A stretch of 64,000 nucleotides of DNA from Corynebacterium crudilactis (GCF_001643015.1 NZ_CP015622.1:385358-449357), one strand, 5' to 3'; positions 1 through 9,674 are shown, counted from the stretch's first letter. Translations and numbers: made by a program. Notes: generated by a model not told the origin, from the sequence alone.

Positions 1-462
1 CAGGGAGGGCCCTACAAGATTGCTTTTCGACGCCCACCTCCACACCCCAGCCCCCACCCAAGTGCAACCAGGCGTTCCCAAAAAAAACAAAACAAAAATA
101 AGGCCCCATCTCCAAGAAGGAGATGAAAACCTCGCTACGAGCTCATTCACGAGCCCAGCTAGAAAACCAAATGAACCCGAAAAATTATGGGAGTGGAAAT
201 CGTACTCCAGCGGACCCTGCAAGAAACTTTTGTTGCAAAAGAATAGACGTGGGACTGGATCACTCCCTAAAAGGGATACAACAGATACGATCCTGTTCCT
301 CTAGGTGTAAACATGCTAAATAGTAAGGGCTGTTAATCGACCTTGATTGAAGTATCTGGCATGTAATTTCCAGTGATCTCTGGAGAGTAGTGCGCTGCTG
401 CTAATTAGTAGATAATACTTGTGGAATAGTGTTTGCTGTTGAAACCCTTATTCGTAGAGGTG
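1..462. other. Non-coding flank with a possible minus-strand hairpin
   Basis: I see no convincing gene here. Short open frames at 20-323 lack a ribosome-binding site and resemble no family I know. A hairpin CATCTCC/GGAGATG lies at 107-125. Read on the minus strand it is followed by a T-rich run at 70-100, so it could end a minus-strand transcript. The rest holds nothing I can name. Confidence 0.4.
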
Positions 463-600
463 CTAAAAAAGCAGGCCAACGAAAACTCCAGCTACAAATA
501 GCAGGAGTCCAAAAATTAAAAATATCGTGACACTCCGTTTGGGGCCACCAAGCTTCTTGATCGACTTTGTTGCAGTGATGTAGCCACCAAGATTACTCAT
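463..600 (-). CDS. Small single-pass membrane protein, 45 residues
   Basis: Unrecognised small protein. I chose the ATG at 600 because the purine-rich AAGAGAAAA lies just before it; a longer upstream frame has no such site. The first 23 residues are polar and basic (MSNLGGYITATKSIKKLGGPK). The last 22 form one strongly hydrophobic helix ending at GLLF, so an inner-membrane peptide with a cytoplasmic N-terminus is expected by the positive-inside rule. It stands alone on the minus strand, between a possible terminator and an IS remnant. Size and composition suit a real small membrane protein, but no function can be given. Confidence 0.55.
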   Translation of the reverse strand: MSNLGGYITATKSIKKLGGPKRSVTIFLIFGLLLFVAGVFVGLLF

Positions 601-738
601 TTTTTCTCTTTTCAGCTGAGATTTTTGACTAAGAGATTGCGCGGATAAGGGTTGACATAGGGGTAATGAAATAAAGCAGACACGAGGCCTGATAGATATG
701 AATTCGACCAAGAAAACATACAACACCCAGGAGCACTC

Positions 739-1550
739 GTGCCTGCCCTGCCATCATCTATCATCGACCCCCTCTGGCACCAATTCTCCAGGTTAATCCC
801 ACCACTGATCGACACCCACCCACTACGCTGTCACCGCCCACGCATCAGTGACCGGATCATCTTCGACAAACTCATCGCAGTTCTCGTCCTCGGTGCCTCC
901 TATCTCAAGATCTCTGATTCCACCTGCTCAGCGACCACACGTCGGGCACGCCGGGATGAATGGATCACCGCCGGAATCTTCCACAAGTTGGAACAGATCT
1001 GCCTAGAGTCCTACGACCGTATTATCGGATTAGCCCTGGACAACATCAGTGTTGATGGGTGCATCGTTAAAGCACCGTGTGGTGGTGAGATAGCTGGAAG
1101 GTCTCCTGTTGACCGGGGAAAACAGGGCACGAAACGCTCCCTGATGGTTGATGGTAACGGGATTCCTTTGGGGTGTGTGATTGCTGGGGCGAATCGGCAT
1201 GATTCAATTTTGCTGGCCCCAACATTAAAGACATTATCGAGGTTTGGGGATCATCTACCTGGTCGCATTACGGTGCATTTGGATGCTGGGTACGATTCGA
1301 AGAAAACCAGGAGTCTGCTGAGCACATGTGGTTACACGTGGGTGATTAGTGCCAAGCTTAGCTCCGTGTGTCGGAGTTGTAGATGATAGGTGGTGTGGAT
1401 AACACCAGAGCTATTTTCTCGCCTTGTGCCGGGGGCAGCTTGGATGCATTCGTGTTCGCTGTGTGACCGGTTAAAAGGCTGGTCATTATGGTGCATTGAT
1501 AGTCTTTGGCTCATGTTGTCACAGTGGGGTGTCGGTTTAAAAATCTTATG
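739..1550 (+). pseudogene. IS5-type transposase, C-terminally broken
   Basis: The open part runs from a GTG at 739 to 1386 (215 residues). It matches the IS5-family DDE transposase layout: an N-terminal domain (DPLWHQFSRLIPP), then a D-rich catalytic core with ISVDGCIVKAPCGGE (first D) and VHLDAGYDSKKTR (second D). The third catalytic region, with E in an RWVVERT-like motif, is missing because the frame ends in LSSVCRSCR. Downstream at about 1450-1480 another frame reads CDRLKGW, which resembles the RCTDRLK segment near the end of such enzymes. The 3' third is therefore present but decayed by frameshifts. I could not find terminal inverted repeats. Confidence 0.7.
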
Positions 1551-1825
1551 ATGAAGTTGATGTCGATGTTGCCATTGAACAGTAGGAATGCTTCTGCTTT
1601 GTGTTTGGACGAGGCCGAATCGGGAGTGTTTGTAGCTTTTGAGGATAGTTATTACATCGTTGGTGAGAGCAATTTTCGGGGTTGCGGACATAGTTTTAGC
1701 CCCAACAACTCTAGTGAGTCCAATCAGCAGTCAAGCATGCTTATCCAGAAGCTTCTGATTTGTGAGAGCTGAATAATGACACTTCTTCAAATGGCAGGGA
1801 AGCTATCTAGACAATTGCGTGGAAT

Positions 1826-2920
1826 TTAGTCATCTTGTTCTGTTTCTTCCATTTTGCGAGTAGCTACGGTGTCATCAACAAGTGCAGAAAGGTGGAACAA
1901 ACTGGTGAGGAGAGATCCATAGATAGGCCAGGCTTTAGAGCTTAATTTTTGATCCTCACTCATCTCACTGGAGAGCTTCGCGAGCCGTTCGCGGATGGGA
2001 TCTATTTGCTGTTTCGGATCTGACAGAAGACTTCCGGCATCGTGCACCAGCGCTACCCATTGCTGTTGGAATATTGGATCCCAATCGGAATCTATATTCG
2101 GGGTATCACGAAGAGTGCGGGCAAGGTGGCGTAAATGAGCGATTCCTTCATCAATGCGCGTGAGGTTTGCTTCGTAGTTTATTTCCGTTGGCTGGGGGCG
2201 GCCACGTTGGATACGGATTTTGCGAGGATTTACACGACGGCTTTCTCGGGCGAACCGTACTGAATTCCACGCTTTTTCCAGTTCGTTGTTAATAGAATTG
2301 ATTTCCCGAAGCCATTCGTCTGCATTGTCTATATTCCACTTTTCTGAAAGATCATCAGCAATTTTTTGCAGAATCTCTCCCATTCTTTGGTCTAATCCAT
2401 CTACGACCATATTGGCCTCCCGGTCGCGTAGCGGCGGAAAGATGATGAGGTTGATGCCGATGGCAATAGCCACGCCGAGAAAGATCTCTAGAACACGGTC
2501 AAGTAAGAGTGGCTGCTGATCGTCAAAGCCGGCGGCAAGAAGAAAAATGGATGTAGTGGCAATTCCGATTCCTTCAGCGCGTAGCTTTGGTATTCGCGCG
2601 CCTATTAGACCAATGACCATTGCCAGACCGAAAGTCCATACATTGACGTCTAAGTATGTGCCTATGACAAAAGAAAGTCCGACTCCGATGACAGAAGCGA
2701 TCGCTGTTTGGATCCCACTGATAACGGTGTGGTAGAACGTGAATTGCATGGTCATCAGAGCTACCCAGGGGGCTAGAAAGGGTAGTTGAGAGTGTAGAAG
2801 GTTGACAGAAATCCACCAGGTGACTGTCGCAGCAAGTGCTGCTTTGAATACCTGCAATACGTCTGATTGGAACGCGGGAGAGCTAATTTTTTGTTTTAAA
2901 CGGGCAGCGACTTCAGACAT
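1826..2920 (-). CDS. FUSC / aromatic acid exporter-like membrane protein
   Basis: 364-residue membrane protein of the ArAE_1/FUSC (DUF939) type. Residues about 20-170 hold five or six hydrophobic segments, including AALAATVTWWISVNLL, PWVALMTMQFTFYHTVISG and FLGVAIAIGINLIIFPPL. The second half is a soluble, charged, probably helical domain (EKWNIDNADEWLREINSINNELEKAW). Members are thought to be aromatic-acid or solute exporters, or scaffolds, in the cytoplasmic membrane; the substrate is unknown. It starts at an ATG with an AGAGAG site upstream. It lies downstream of the mycoloyltransferase in the same direction, but a large palindrome separates them, so it is probably transcribed separately. 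Confidence 0.75.
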   Translation of the reverse strand: MSEVAARLKQKISSPAFQSDVLQVFKAALAATVTWWISVNLLHSQLPFLAPWVALMTMQFTFYHTVISGIQTAIASVIGVGLSFVIGTYLDVNVWTFGLAMVIGLIGARIPKLRAEGIGIATTSIFLLAAGFDDQQPLLLDRVLEIFLGVAIAIGINLIIFPPLRDREANMVVDGLDQRMGEILQKIADDLSEKWNIDNADEWLREINSINNELEKAWNSVRFARESRRVNPRKIRIQRGRPQPTEINYEANLTRIDEGIAHLRHLARTLRDTPNIDSDWDPIFQQQWVALVHDAGSLLSDPKQQIDPIRERLAKLSSEMSEDQKLSSKAWPIYGSLLTSLFHLSALVDDTVATRKMEETEQDD

Positions 2921-3010
2921 AGGTCTCTCTTCGACTGGAATTGTTTTACAGAATCCTATCGGAGGCCATAAGAGAAAGGTGGTCTTAGTATGGAGGTGCA
3001 GAAAGAGAGG

Positions 3011-3050
3011 AAAACCGGTTGCATTTCACATGTGAAATGCAACCGGTTTT
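3011..3050 (-). terminator. 40-bp perfect palindrome downstream of cmt1
   Basis: The 40 bases are a perfect inverted repeat with arms AAAACCGGTTGCATTTCACA and no spacer. It sits 18 bp after the stop of the minus-strand mycoloyltransferase and ends in TTTT in both directions, so it would form a long hairpin in RNA. Termination of the cmt1 transcript is the simplest reading. A binding site is also possible, since TTTCACATGTGAAA lies at the centre. Confidence 0.75.
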
Positions 3051-3067
3051 AAGTTAAACCCTAAATC

Positions 3068-4156
3068 TTAAGCATTAAACGCACGGTTGAAGGTTTCCCA
3101 TGATCCGCGGAGGTCGTCCTGCCACCAGCCCCATGAGTGGGTTCCAGTTGGGCGGAGGTTCCAGTCGGCTGCAATGCCGGCGGAGTCAAGTTTTGCCTTC
3201 AGATCGTGGGTGCACTTGTTGGTTGCGGCTTCAATGATGCCACCGGTGATTACAGTTTCGGCCATTGCGATGGACTGTACCTGCTGGTTGAGTCCTTCGA
3301 AGCGTGGGCTGTCTACGGATTCCCATTCGCCGGCAAGTCCTGAGGCGTTGGAGACGTAGAGTTCGGTGCCGCGGAGTTTGTCGGAGTTGATCAGGGCGTC
3401 GTTGTAGACGTTGTATTCGCCGCCGCGTGGTCCCCACATTTGCTCTGGGGTTGCGTTGCCGCGGTCGAGGGTGAGTTTGAGGTATTCCCATGGGAGGATG
3501 CTGGAGGTTGCTGCGCATCCGGAGAAGGAGGCTGCTGCGTCGTAGAATCCTGGGTAGTGCTGTGGGAGTACAAGGGAGGAGGTTGCGGACATGGACATGC
3601 CTGCGATTGCGCGCTGGCCGTCTGCGTTGAGCTTTTCCTCTAGTGGTCCTGGGAGTTCCTTGACTAGGAAGGTTTCCCACATTTGCTTGCCGCCGAGTGC
3701 TTCGTTCTCTTCTACCCAGTCGGTGTAGTAGGAGAATTTGCCTTCCATTGGGATGACTACATTGACGTTTTTGTCGAGGTAGAACTCGAGTGCGTCGGTT
3801 TGCATGACCCAGTTAGCTGCGCCTTCGCCGCCGTCGCCGCCGTTGAGGAGATAGACCACTGGGCGTGGTCCTGCGGACTCATCTGCGGTGATTACTACCA
3901 GTGGAACATCGCGATCCATGGATGGGGAGTATGCCCACATTTCTTTGACGCGTTCATCCGCTGCGTTGACGTATGCGCGCCAGCGAGGGCTTTGTTCTGG
4001 GTACTTGGCGCCTTCTGTGATGGTGGAGAGCGCGGTATCACCGGCGACGTCTGCTGGGGTTAATTCGGCAGCGCCTGCAGCGGTAGGCATGGTAATGGTG
4101 GACATTGCAATGCCTAGCGCGATGGCTGGTGTGGCGATGCGGCGAAGAAGCTTCAT
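3068..4156 (-). CDS. cmt1: Trehalose corynomycolyl transferase (antigen 85 family)
   Basis: Secreted mycoloyltransferase that moves corynomycolic acid between trehalose monomycolate molecules, making trehalose dimycolate for the outer envelope. I chose the ATG at 4156 (362 residues): an AGGGAAAG site precedes it, and the product opens with a signal peptide (MKLLRRIATPAIALG...AGA, cleavage near AGA-AEL). The alpha/beta-hydrolase core shows YLLNGGDGGEG near residue 110, the nucleophile motif GMSMSAT near residue 187, and a C-terminal THSWGWW carrying the catalytic His. There is no C-terminal extension of the Cop1/PS1 type. A perfect palindrome follows the gene. By position next to wzz this is cmt1 (cg0413 in ATCC 13032, from memory). 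Confidence 0.92.
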   Translation of the reverse strand: MKLLRRIATPAIALGIAMSTITMPTAAGAAELTPADVAGDTALSTITEGAKYPEQSPRWRAYVNAADERVKEMWAYSPSMDRDVPLVVITADESAGPRPVVYLLNGGDGGEGAANWVMQTDALEFYLDKNVNVVIPMEGKFSYYTDWVEENEALGGKQMWETFLVKELPGPLEEKLNADGQRAIAGMSMSATSSLVLPQHYPGFYDAAASFSGCAATSSILPWEYLKLTLDRGNATPEQMWGPRGGEYNVYNDALINSDKLRGTELYVSNASGLAGEWESVDSPRFEGLNQQVQSIAMAETVITGGIIEAATNKCTHDLKAKLDSAGIAADWNLRPTGTHSWGWWQDDLRGSWETFNRAFNA

Positions 4157-4724
4157 ACGTCTTTCCCTCGTGAACTTGTGGTTGGTAGCCCTGACCTCGC
4201 GATAAATGAGCAACCTAAACAGGTAACTAATAGACAGCTTGTGCGGGACTGCAGGGCGTAAACCCACTTATCGACAATATAAACCAAAGCTGGGCTAACA
4301 GCCCGTTGTGCACCGCATCTTGGAATAGAATGTGGCGCACCTTTCATTTACATCGAGAACTTAAGCAACAACGTTAACAGGCTCATTAAGATTTCGGAAT
4401 CGATCCCTACAAAATTGCGGGACCAATTAAATTCAAATTTCAAAATCAATACCATCGGTACAATGTGTGCCCATAGTATCGAACGAAAACTAAGGTAAAT
4501 CTAAGTATTAACTAAATATATTTTAAGTAAAAATGTTCTTTGAATAATGTTCTACCCCACGAATTTGTGCTTTGTGCTGAAGCGTAGCGATTTTCACGCT
4601 AGATTGAAGAATCTAAGATTCAAACTTATTAAGGGCTGGTTAATTTCTGGCATTTTCTTAGTAGCCGTAGTGTTGCTAACCTTGATAGATTGTTAAAAAA
4701 TCATCTGCAAAAAGGCGCCAAAAT
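4157..4724. promoter_or_regulatory. Long AT-rich divergent intergenic region cmt1/wzz
   Basis: 568 bp between the divergent cmt1 and the polysaccharide operon. It is AT-rich, especially 4380-4560, with no coding potential I trust. Both promoters should lie here, leaving an untranslated leader of some length before wzz. I could not single out a reliable -35/-10 pair. Confidence 0.5.
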
Positions 4725-6125
4725 ATGGAATTACGGGAATACGCGACAATCTTAATAAAGAATTGGGTGCTTATTGTTATTGCAGCCATTCTTGGAATTG
4801 CTGCAGGTGCGGGCTTTTCGCTTTTGGCAACTCCGGAGTATCAATCGCGTACCCAATTGTATGTTTCTGTGCGTTCGGGTGCGGGTACTACCTCGGACAT
4901 GGTTCAGGGTGCTAATTTTTCTCGCCAGATTGTTAATAGTTATGTAGATGTCATTAAAACTGGTGTGGTTCTGGAGCCGGTTGTTAATGAGCTTGGTCTT
5001 GAAATGTCTGCATCTGCGCTCGCGAGCCATGTTACGGCTGCTTCTCCTGCAGATACTGCGTTGATTAACCTCACTGTTACTAGTCCTTCGCCGCAGCAGG
5101 CTGCAGAGATTGCAAATGCGGTGGGGGAGAGCTTCAAAAACGTTGTTCAGACGGAGTTGGAGCCTGACCAGGAATCAGGCATGAGCCCGGTTAACCTGAC
5201 TACCACTCAGGTGGCTCTTGAGCCTTCTTCACCGGTCAGCCCTAATGTCACGATGAATATTCTTCTGGGCTTGCTCGTCGGTCTTGCCGTCGGTGTGGGA
5301 ATCGCGGTTCTTCGTTCAGCTCTAGACACGCGCATCTATTCTTTGCGCGATGTCGAAGCAGTGACAGATAAGCCACTACTAGGTGGAATCCTTGAGGATC
5401 AAGATGTTAAGAAACAGCCTCTTGTCATCAAAGACAAGCCTCAAAGCGCCATCGCTGAATCATTCCGTACTCTGCGCACTAACTTGCAATTTCTTAACGT
5501 CGGTGGCTCATCTTCGGTATTTGTTATCTCCTCCGCAAAGCCTGGTGAAGGTAAGTCCACCACGGCAGTTAACCTTTCTTTGACTCTTGCAGAGGCTGGT
5601 TCTCGTGTGGCTCTTATTGAGGCCGATCTTCGCCTTCCTCGCGTGAGCAAGTACCTTGGCGTGGAGGGCGGTGCTGGTCTTACGGATATTTTGATTGGCA
5701 ACGCAGATTTGAATGATGTTCTGCAGCGCTGGGGCAGGACTCAAATGTATTATTTGCCAGCCGGCCGCATTCCACCGAACCCAAGTGAATTGCTGGGCTC
5801 TCCGGAGATGGACAAGGTTATTGCGGAGCTCGAGGAGAGCTTTGATTATGTCATTATTGATGCCCCTCCCGCACTAGCCGTAACGGATGCTGCAGTTGTC
5901 GCTCACGGAAGGGCAGGAGTCTTGATTGCTGTTGCTTCTGGATCCACTAAGAAACCTGAGTTGCATGCAGCGCTTTCGACTCTTGACAATGCTGATGCCA
6001 ATGTCGTCGGTGTAGTAGTTACTATGCTTCCCGACAAGGCCGTTTATGGGTATGGCTATGGCAACTATGGATATGGTGATGCCGCAAATGTTGATACAAC
6101 ACTAAAGGCAGACAATGAGCACTAG
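4725..6125 (+). CDS. wzz: Wzz chain-length regulator fused to BY-type tyrosine kinase
   Basis: 466 residues joining a Wzz-type co-polymerase to a bacterial tyrosine autokinase. It sets polysaccharide chain length in the cytoplasmic membrane. The two Wzz membrane helices are near residues 14-34 and 170-192, flanking an extracytoplasmic loop. The cytoplasmic kinase follows with Walker A AKPGEGKST (about 269), Walker A' ALIEADLRLP (about 296) and Walker B VIIDAPP (about 374). The C-terminus carries the expected tyrosine cluster (YGYGYGNYGYG, about 441-451). First gene of the operon; its last 11 bp overlap the phosphatase that should dephosphorylate this cluster. Confidence 0.93.
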   Translation: MELREYATILIKNWVLIVIAAILGIAAGAGFSLLATPEYQSRTQLYVSVRSGAGTTSDMVQGANFSRQIVNSYVDVIKTGVVLEPVVNELGLEMSASALASHVTAASPADTALINLTVTSPSPQQAAEIANAVGESFKNVVQTELEPDQESGMSPVNLTTTQVALEPSSPVSPNVTMNILLGLLVGLAVGVGIAVLRSALDTRIYSLRDVEAVTDKPLLGGILEDQDVKKQPLVIKDKPQSAIAESFRTLRTNLQFLNVGGSSSVFVISSAKPGEGKSTTAVNLSLTLAEAGSRVALIEADLRLPRVSKYLGVEGGAGLTDILIGNADLNDVLQRWGRTQMYYLPAGRIPPNPSELLGSPEMDKVIAELEESFDYVIIDAPPALAVTDAAVVAHGRAGVLIAVASGSTKKPELHAALSTLDNADANVVGVVVTMLPDKAVYGYGYGNYGYGDAANVDTTLKADNEH

Positions 6126-6720
6126 CTTCACTATTCTCACTGTCTGTACTGGAAACATTTGTCGCTCTCCGTTAGCTAAGCAGCTACTTGAGCTTGAGCT
6201 TCCGAGGGCAGATATAATCCGCGTTGATTCTGCCGGTGTTCAGGCGATGGTTGATTCGCCTATGCCGGAGCAGTCTTTAGAAATCGCACGTAAACAGGGT
6301 GTCCTAAGCCCTGAGGGCCACCGCGCCAAACAGATTACCGAGGAGCTGATTAACCAATCTGATCTGATTCTTGCGATGGATCGGGGGCATCGAAAATCCA
6401 TTGTCCAGCTAAGTCCGCGTGCAACCCGTAAGGTTTTCACTGTTGTTGATCTTGCCAGGTTAATTGAGGCAACAACTGATGCTGATCTGCAGGAAGAGCT
6501 CAATCTGGCAGGGGATTCTGTGATCGAGAAGCTGCATGCGACAGTTGAGGCTGCTCGTCTTAGCCGCAGTGAATTGAATCCTCTGGATAACCTCGCAGAT
6601 GAAGATATTGTTGACCCGTACGGAAAGAGTCAATCGGTTTATGAGGCATCGGCGAGCCAGCTAATTCCAGCTATCCGTTTGATTGCTTCTTATTTGAACA
6701 AAGCATGGGAGTCCGCGTAA
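6115..6720 (+). CDS. Low-molecular-weight protein tyrosine phosphatase
   Basis: 201-residue phosphatase. The signature loop VCTGNICRSPLA begins at Cys11 and gives the CX5R catalytic motif (Cys11-Arg17). The general acid Asp lies in DIVDPYGKS near residue 165. At 201 residues it is longer than the usual ~150 because of an acidic helical stretch about 115-150 (EATTDADLQEELNLAGDSVIEKLHATVEAARL). Translation is coupled to the upstream kinase by an 11-bp overlap, and the next gene starts at TAATG over its stop. The order kinase-phosphatase is the Wzc/Wzb pair of polysaccharide loci. Expected role: removing phosphate from the Wzz/kinase tyrosine tail. Confidence 0.9.
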   Translation: MSTSFTILTVCTGNICRSPLAKQLLELELPRADIIRVDSAGVQAMVDSPMPEQSLEIARKQGVLSPEGHRAKQITEELINQSDLILAMDRGHRKSIVQLSPRATRKVFTVVDLARLIEATTDADLQEELNLAGDSVIEKLHATVEAARLSRSELNPLDNLADEDIVDPYGKSQSVYEASASQLIPAIRLIASYLNKAWESA

Positions 6721-7706
6721 TGGCGAGGAAGTATCAGGTAGGCCAACGCCAACGTGGATGGCCCATATGGTTAAGCATTCTTGTTATTGTCGTGCTTTTG
6801 GTTGGAGCTGGAGCACTTTCGCTTTTTGCTCTTAAAAGCGTTAAAGAAAGCGATAAAAACGAAGGCTTTTCGACGACTAAAGCTGCCTCCGTAGAGCAAA
6901 TAAGCGCTGAAACTACTGAAGAAGCCGCCGAGGAAGTGTCGGCAGAAATTTCGGAGTCGGAAGAAACCTCTGCTGAGCAAGCTTTGTTACCGCTTGTGGC
7001 ACCACAGCGTCAGATTGCACAATTTGCAAATCTAGCTGTGCGATCCCAAGTTGGTACGTGCACTGATCCTGGAACGCTCGAGATTTCCACTGATGGTGGA
7101 CAAGCTTGGTCTGCATCAGAGTCATTTGCAGCAACCACCGCAACGCAAGTACTTCGGTTGATTCCGGTGAGCACTTCAAACATCTTTGTAGTCGCACTCA
7201 ACGCTGATTGCGAGCCTCGGATTTACGGAACAGCCGATCAAGGTGCAACGTGGCAACAACCAGTTTCAGCAGTAGGAACCTGGTACTTAGATCCTTCTAA
7301 CCCAACGCAGCTGCCAGCTCCCGGTGGGGCTAAAGCAATTAGCTGTGAGGCAATTTCAATTGCTCCAAGAACTAACAGCAACGTTGATGCGCTTTGTGCA
7401 GATGGTTCATTGACCTCCACCTCTGATGGAGGTGCAACATGGTCAGACCCTGTGGCTGGAGATGGTGTGTTGAATGTTGCGCACTCAAATAGCGATCGAT
7501 TGCTGATCACTCAAAGCCCTGATCAATGCTCAGGAGTTCAACTGAGTGCCAATGTTCCTGTTGCTGAGGGAGCTACATGCGTGCATGCTGAACTCGGTGA
7601 ATCCGATGCCGGTCAAATCGCAGCAACTCAATTTGGAGATTCAATTTTAGCCTGGGTTGGCGAAACCCAATTTATTTCAAAAGATGGTGGACAAACATGG
7701 CAATAA
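6720..7706 (+). CDS. Membrane-anchored BNR/sialidase-like repeat protein
   Basis: 328 residues, not assigned to a known function. I chose the ATG at 6720, which overlaps the phosphatase stop (TAATG). A basic N-terminus and one hydrophobic helix (about 16-38) anchor the protein. A Glu/Ser/Ala-rich linker (about 55-90) follows. The extracytoplasmic part carries at least four Asp-box-like motifs: STDGGQAWS, TADQGATWQ, SDGGATWSD and SKDGGQTW. These are blades of a BNR/sialidase-type propeller, so a glycan- or protein-binding sensor is possible. There is no sign of sialidase catalytic residues. It ends at the last motif and overlaps capD by 10 bp, so it is translationally tied to the polysaccharide operon. 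Confidence 0.75.
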   Translation: MARKYQVGQRQRGWPIWLSILVIVVLLVGAGALSLFALKSVKESDKNEGFSTTKAASVEQISAETTEEAAEEVSAEISESEETSAEQALLPLVAPQRQIAQFANLAVRSQVGTCTDPGTLEISTDGGQAWSASESFAATTATQVLRLIPVSTSNIFVVALNADCEPRIYGTADQGATWQQPVSAVGTWYLDPSNPTQLPAPGGAKAISCEAISIAPRTNSNVDALCADGSLTSTSDGGATWSDPVAGDGVLNVAHSNSDRLLITQSPDQCSGVQLSANVPVAEGATCVHAELGESDAGQIAATQFGDSILAWVGETQFISKDGGQTWQ

Positions 7707-9499
7707 GCACTGGTAAAGCAGGTCAGAATTTAAAAGGGTCAGTGCCTATTGGAAAAGTTCTTTTCCTCATTGATGCCATTGCCTGGATCGCTGCACTATT
7801 TATCGGTGTGGTTTTGCGGTATGAATTCAATTTAAGTTCCATCAATTGGAGTGGATTCGCATGGTTCGGGCTTGCTGCAGTTATTTTGCAGTTTGTTCTC
7901 GGACTTTCTCTCCACCTTTACCGTAAAGGATTACGCCACCCTTTCGGTAGTTTCGAAGACACCCTGAATGTATCTATTTCAGTCATTGTTGTTGGTGTTG
8001 TTCTTTGGATCGCATCACTTTTTGTTGGTCAGCGTTGGGAAATTTCACGCGGTGTCATGCTGCTAGTTATCCCGCTTGCTCTCGTGTTTGTATTGGCAGT
8101 ACGTTATCTCGCGCGTATGCGATTCGAGCGTCTTCGCCGTCCGGCTGCAGATTCCACACCAGCATTGATACTTGGTGGTGGATACATCGGCACTAACCTG
8201 ATCCAGTGGATGATGTCCGACCCTAAGTCACCTTTCCGTCCTGTCGGCGTTATTGATGATAATCCTGAATTAGCATGGCAGCGCGTACGCGGTGTGCCTG
8301 TTCTCGGAAAATTTGAAGATATCGCTCAAGTTGCATCAGATACCGGCGCAGAGCTCCTTATCGTTGCTATTGGTGATGCCAACTCTGCTCTTTTAAGGCG
8401 TGTCCAAGATACCGCTAATAAAAATGGTCTTTCAGTCAAAGTGATGCCAGCTATTGACCGCGTTGTTTCTAAGGGCGTTCGTGGTAATGATCTTCGTGAT
8501 CTGTCGATTGAAGATTTGCTTGGACGTCAACCTGTTGAAACTAACGTTTCAGAAATTACTGGCTATCTAACAGGAAAGCGTGTCCTAGTCACCGGTGCAG
8601 GTGGTTCGATCGGTTCTCAGCTGTGTACAGAAATTGCTAAGTACGGACCTGCTGAGCTCATGATGCTTGATCGTGATGAGACCGGCTTGCAACAAGTTCT
8701 GATTAATGTTGCTGGTAACGGTTTGTTGGATACGGATGCTGTGGTTCTTGCAGATATCCGCGAAGCGGACGCGATGAAGGAGATTTTCCTCAAGCGAAAG
8801 CCAGAAGTTGTTTTCCATGCGGCAGCCTTAAAGCACTTGCCAATGCTGGAGCAGTATCCCGATGAAGGCTGGAAAACAAACGTCTTAGGAACCCTCAACG
8901 TGCTTGCTGCCGCAGAGGCCGTTGGAGTTGAAACTTTCGTTAATATCTCTACTGATAAGGCCGCGAACCCAACTAGTGTTTTGGGGCACTCAAAGCGAGT
9001 CGCTGAGAAATTGACTGCTTGGTACGGGCAGAATTCCACTAGTAAATACCTATCAGTTCGATTTGGAAACGTCATTGGTAGTCGCGGATCGATGCTTCCA
9101 ACTTTCACCAGGCTCATCATGGAAGACAAACCATTAACAGTGACGCACCCAGACGTTACTAGGTTCTTTATGACAATTCCTGAAGCTTGCCAACTGGTTC
9201 TTCAAGCTGGCGGTATTGGACGTTCTGGTGAGGTTCTCATCCTCGATATGGGTGAACCTGTAAGTATTTTGGAGATCGCCCAGCGAATGATTGCGATGTC
9301 CGGTAAAGATATTGACATTGTGTTCACTGGTCTTCGCGAGGGGGAGAAGATGCATGAAGAGTTGGTGGGCGATGGCGAAACTGAGGATCGTCCATTCCAC
9401 CCAAAGATCTCGCATGCGCATGCGGAGAGCCTCTCCCCAGAGAATTTAGACCATAATCAATTTATGATCCGAGCAGGCAAAACTAATGCCACGATCTAA
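7697..9499 (+). CDS. capD: Polysaccharide biosynthesis nucleotide-sugar 4,6-dehydratase, CapD/WbpM type
   Basis: 600 residues. An N-terminal membrane domain has four hydrophobic segments (about 17-125). A first Rossmann-like CoA-binding fold follows (LILGGGYIG, about 155). The C-terminal SDR catalytic domain has GAGGSIGSQL near residue 300, SVLGHSKRVAEK (an SMK-like active-site variant with the catalytic Lys) near 435, and RFGNVIGSRGS. Family members dehydrate UDP-GlcNAc (or UDP-GalNAc) at C4/C6 to a 4-keto-6-deoxy sugar at the inner membrane. Its DegT neighbour could aminate that product. The ATG at 7697 overlaps the preceding gene. Confidence 0.9.
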   Translation: MAISTGKAGQNLKGSVPIGKVLFLIDAIAWIAALFIGVVLRYEFNLSSINWSGFAWFGLAAVILQFVLGLSLHLYRKGLRHPFGSFEDTLNVSISVIVVGVVLWIASLFVGQRWEISRGVMLLVIPLALVFVLAVRYLARMRFERLRRPAADSTPALILGGGYIGTNLIQWMMSDPKSPFRPVGVIDDNPELAWQRVRGVPVLGKFEDIAQVASDTGAELLIVAIGDANSALLRRVQDTANKNGLSVKVMPAIDRVVSKGVRGNDLRDLSIEDLLGRQPVETNVSEITGYLTGKRVLVTGAGGSIGSQLCTEIAKYGPAELMMLDRDETGLQQVLINVAGNGLLDTDAVVLADIREADAMKEIFLKRKPEVVFHAAALKHLPMLEQYPDEGWKTNVLGTLNVLAAAEAVGVETFVNISTDKAANPTSVLGHSKRVAEKLTAWYGQNSTSKYLSVRFGNVIGSRGSMLPTFTRLIMEDKPLTVTHPDVTRFFMTIPEACQLVLQAGGIGRSGEVLILDMGEPVSILEIAQRMIAMSGKDIDIVFTGLREGEKMHEELVGDGETEDRPFHPKISHAHAESLSPENLDHNQFMIRAGKTNATI

Positions 9500-9674
9500 A
9501 AGCCAATATTAAACAATGGCATTTTAAACTTATTTAGACCAACGGTAATTGCCTCTTGGTATTTGAAGCTTATATGAGAACGTACAAAAGCTTGGATAGT
9601 TGTGATGCATATGAATTCACCAGTTGGGATAAATTAGAGATTCCGAGAAGATGAAGCAAGGAGAGCGATACACG

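Noticed and set aside
6049..6084. Tyr/Gly-coding repeat at the wzz 3' end as a DNA repeat
   Set aside because: It encodes the phosphorylated tyrosine tail expected for BY-kinases, so it is protein-level repetition.
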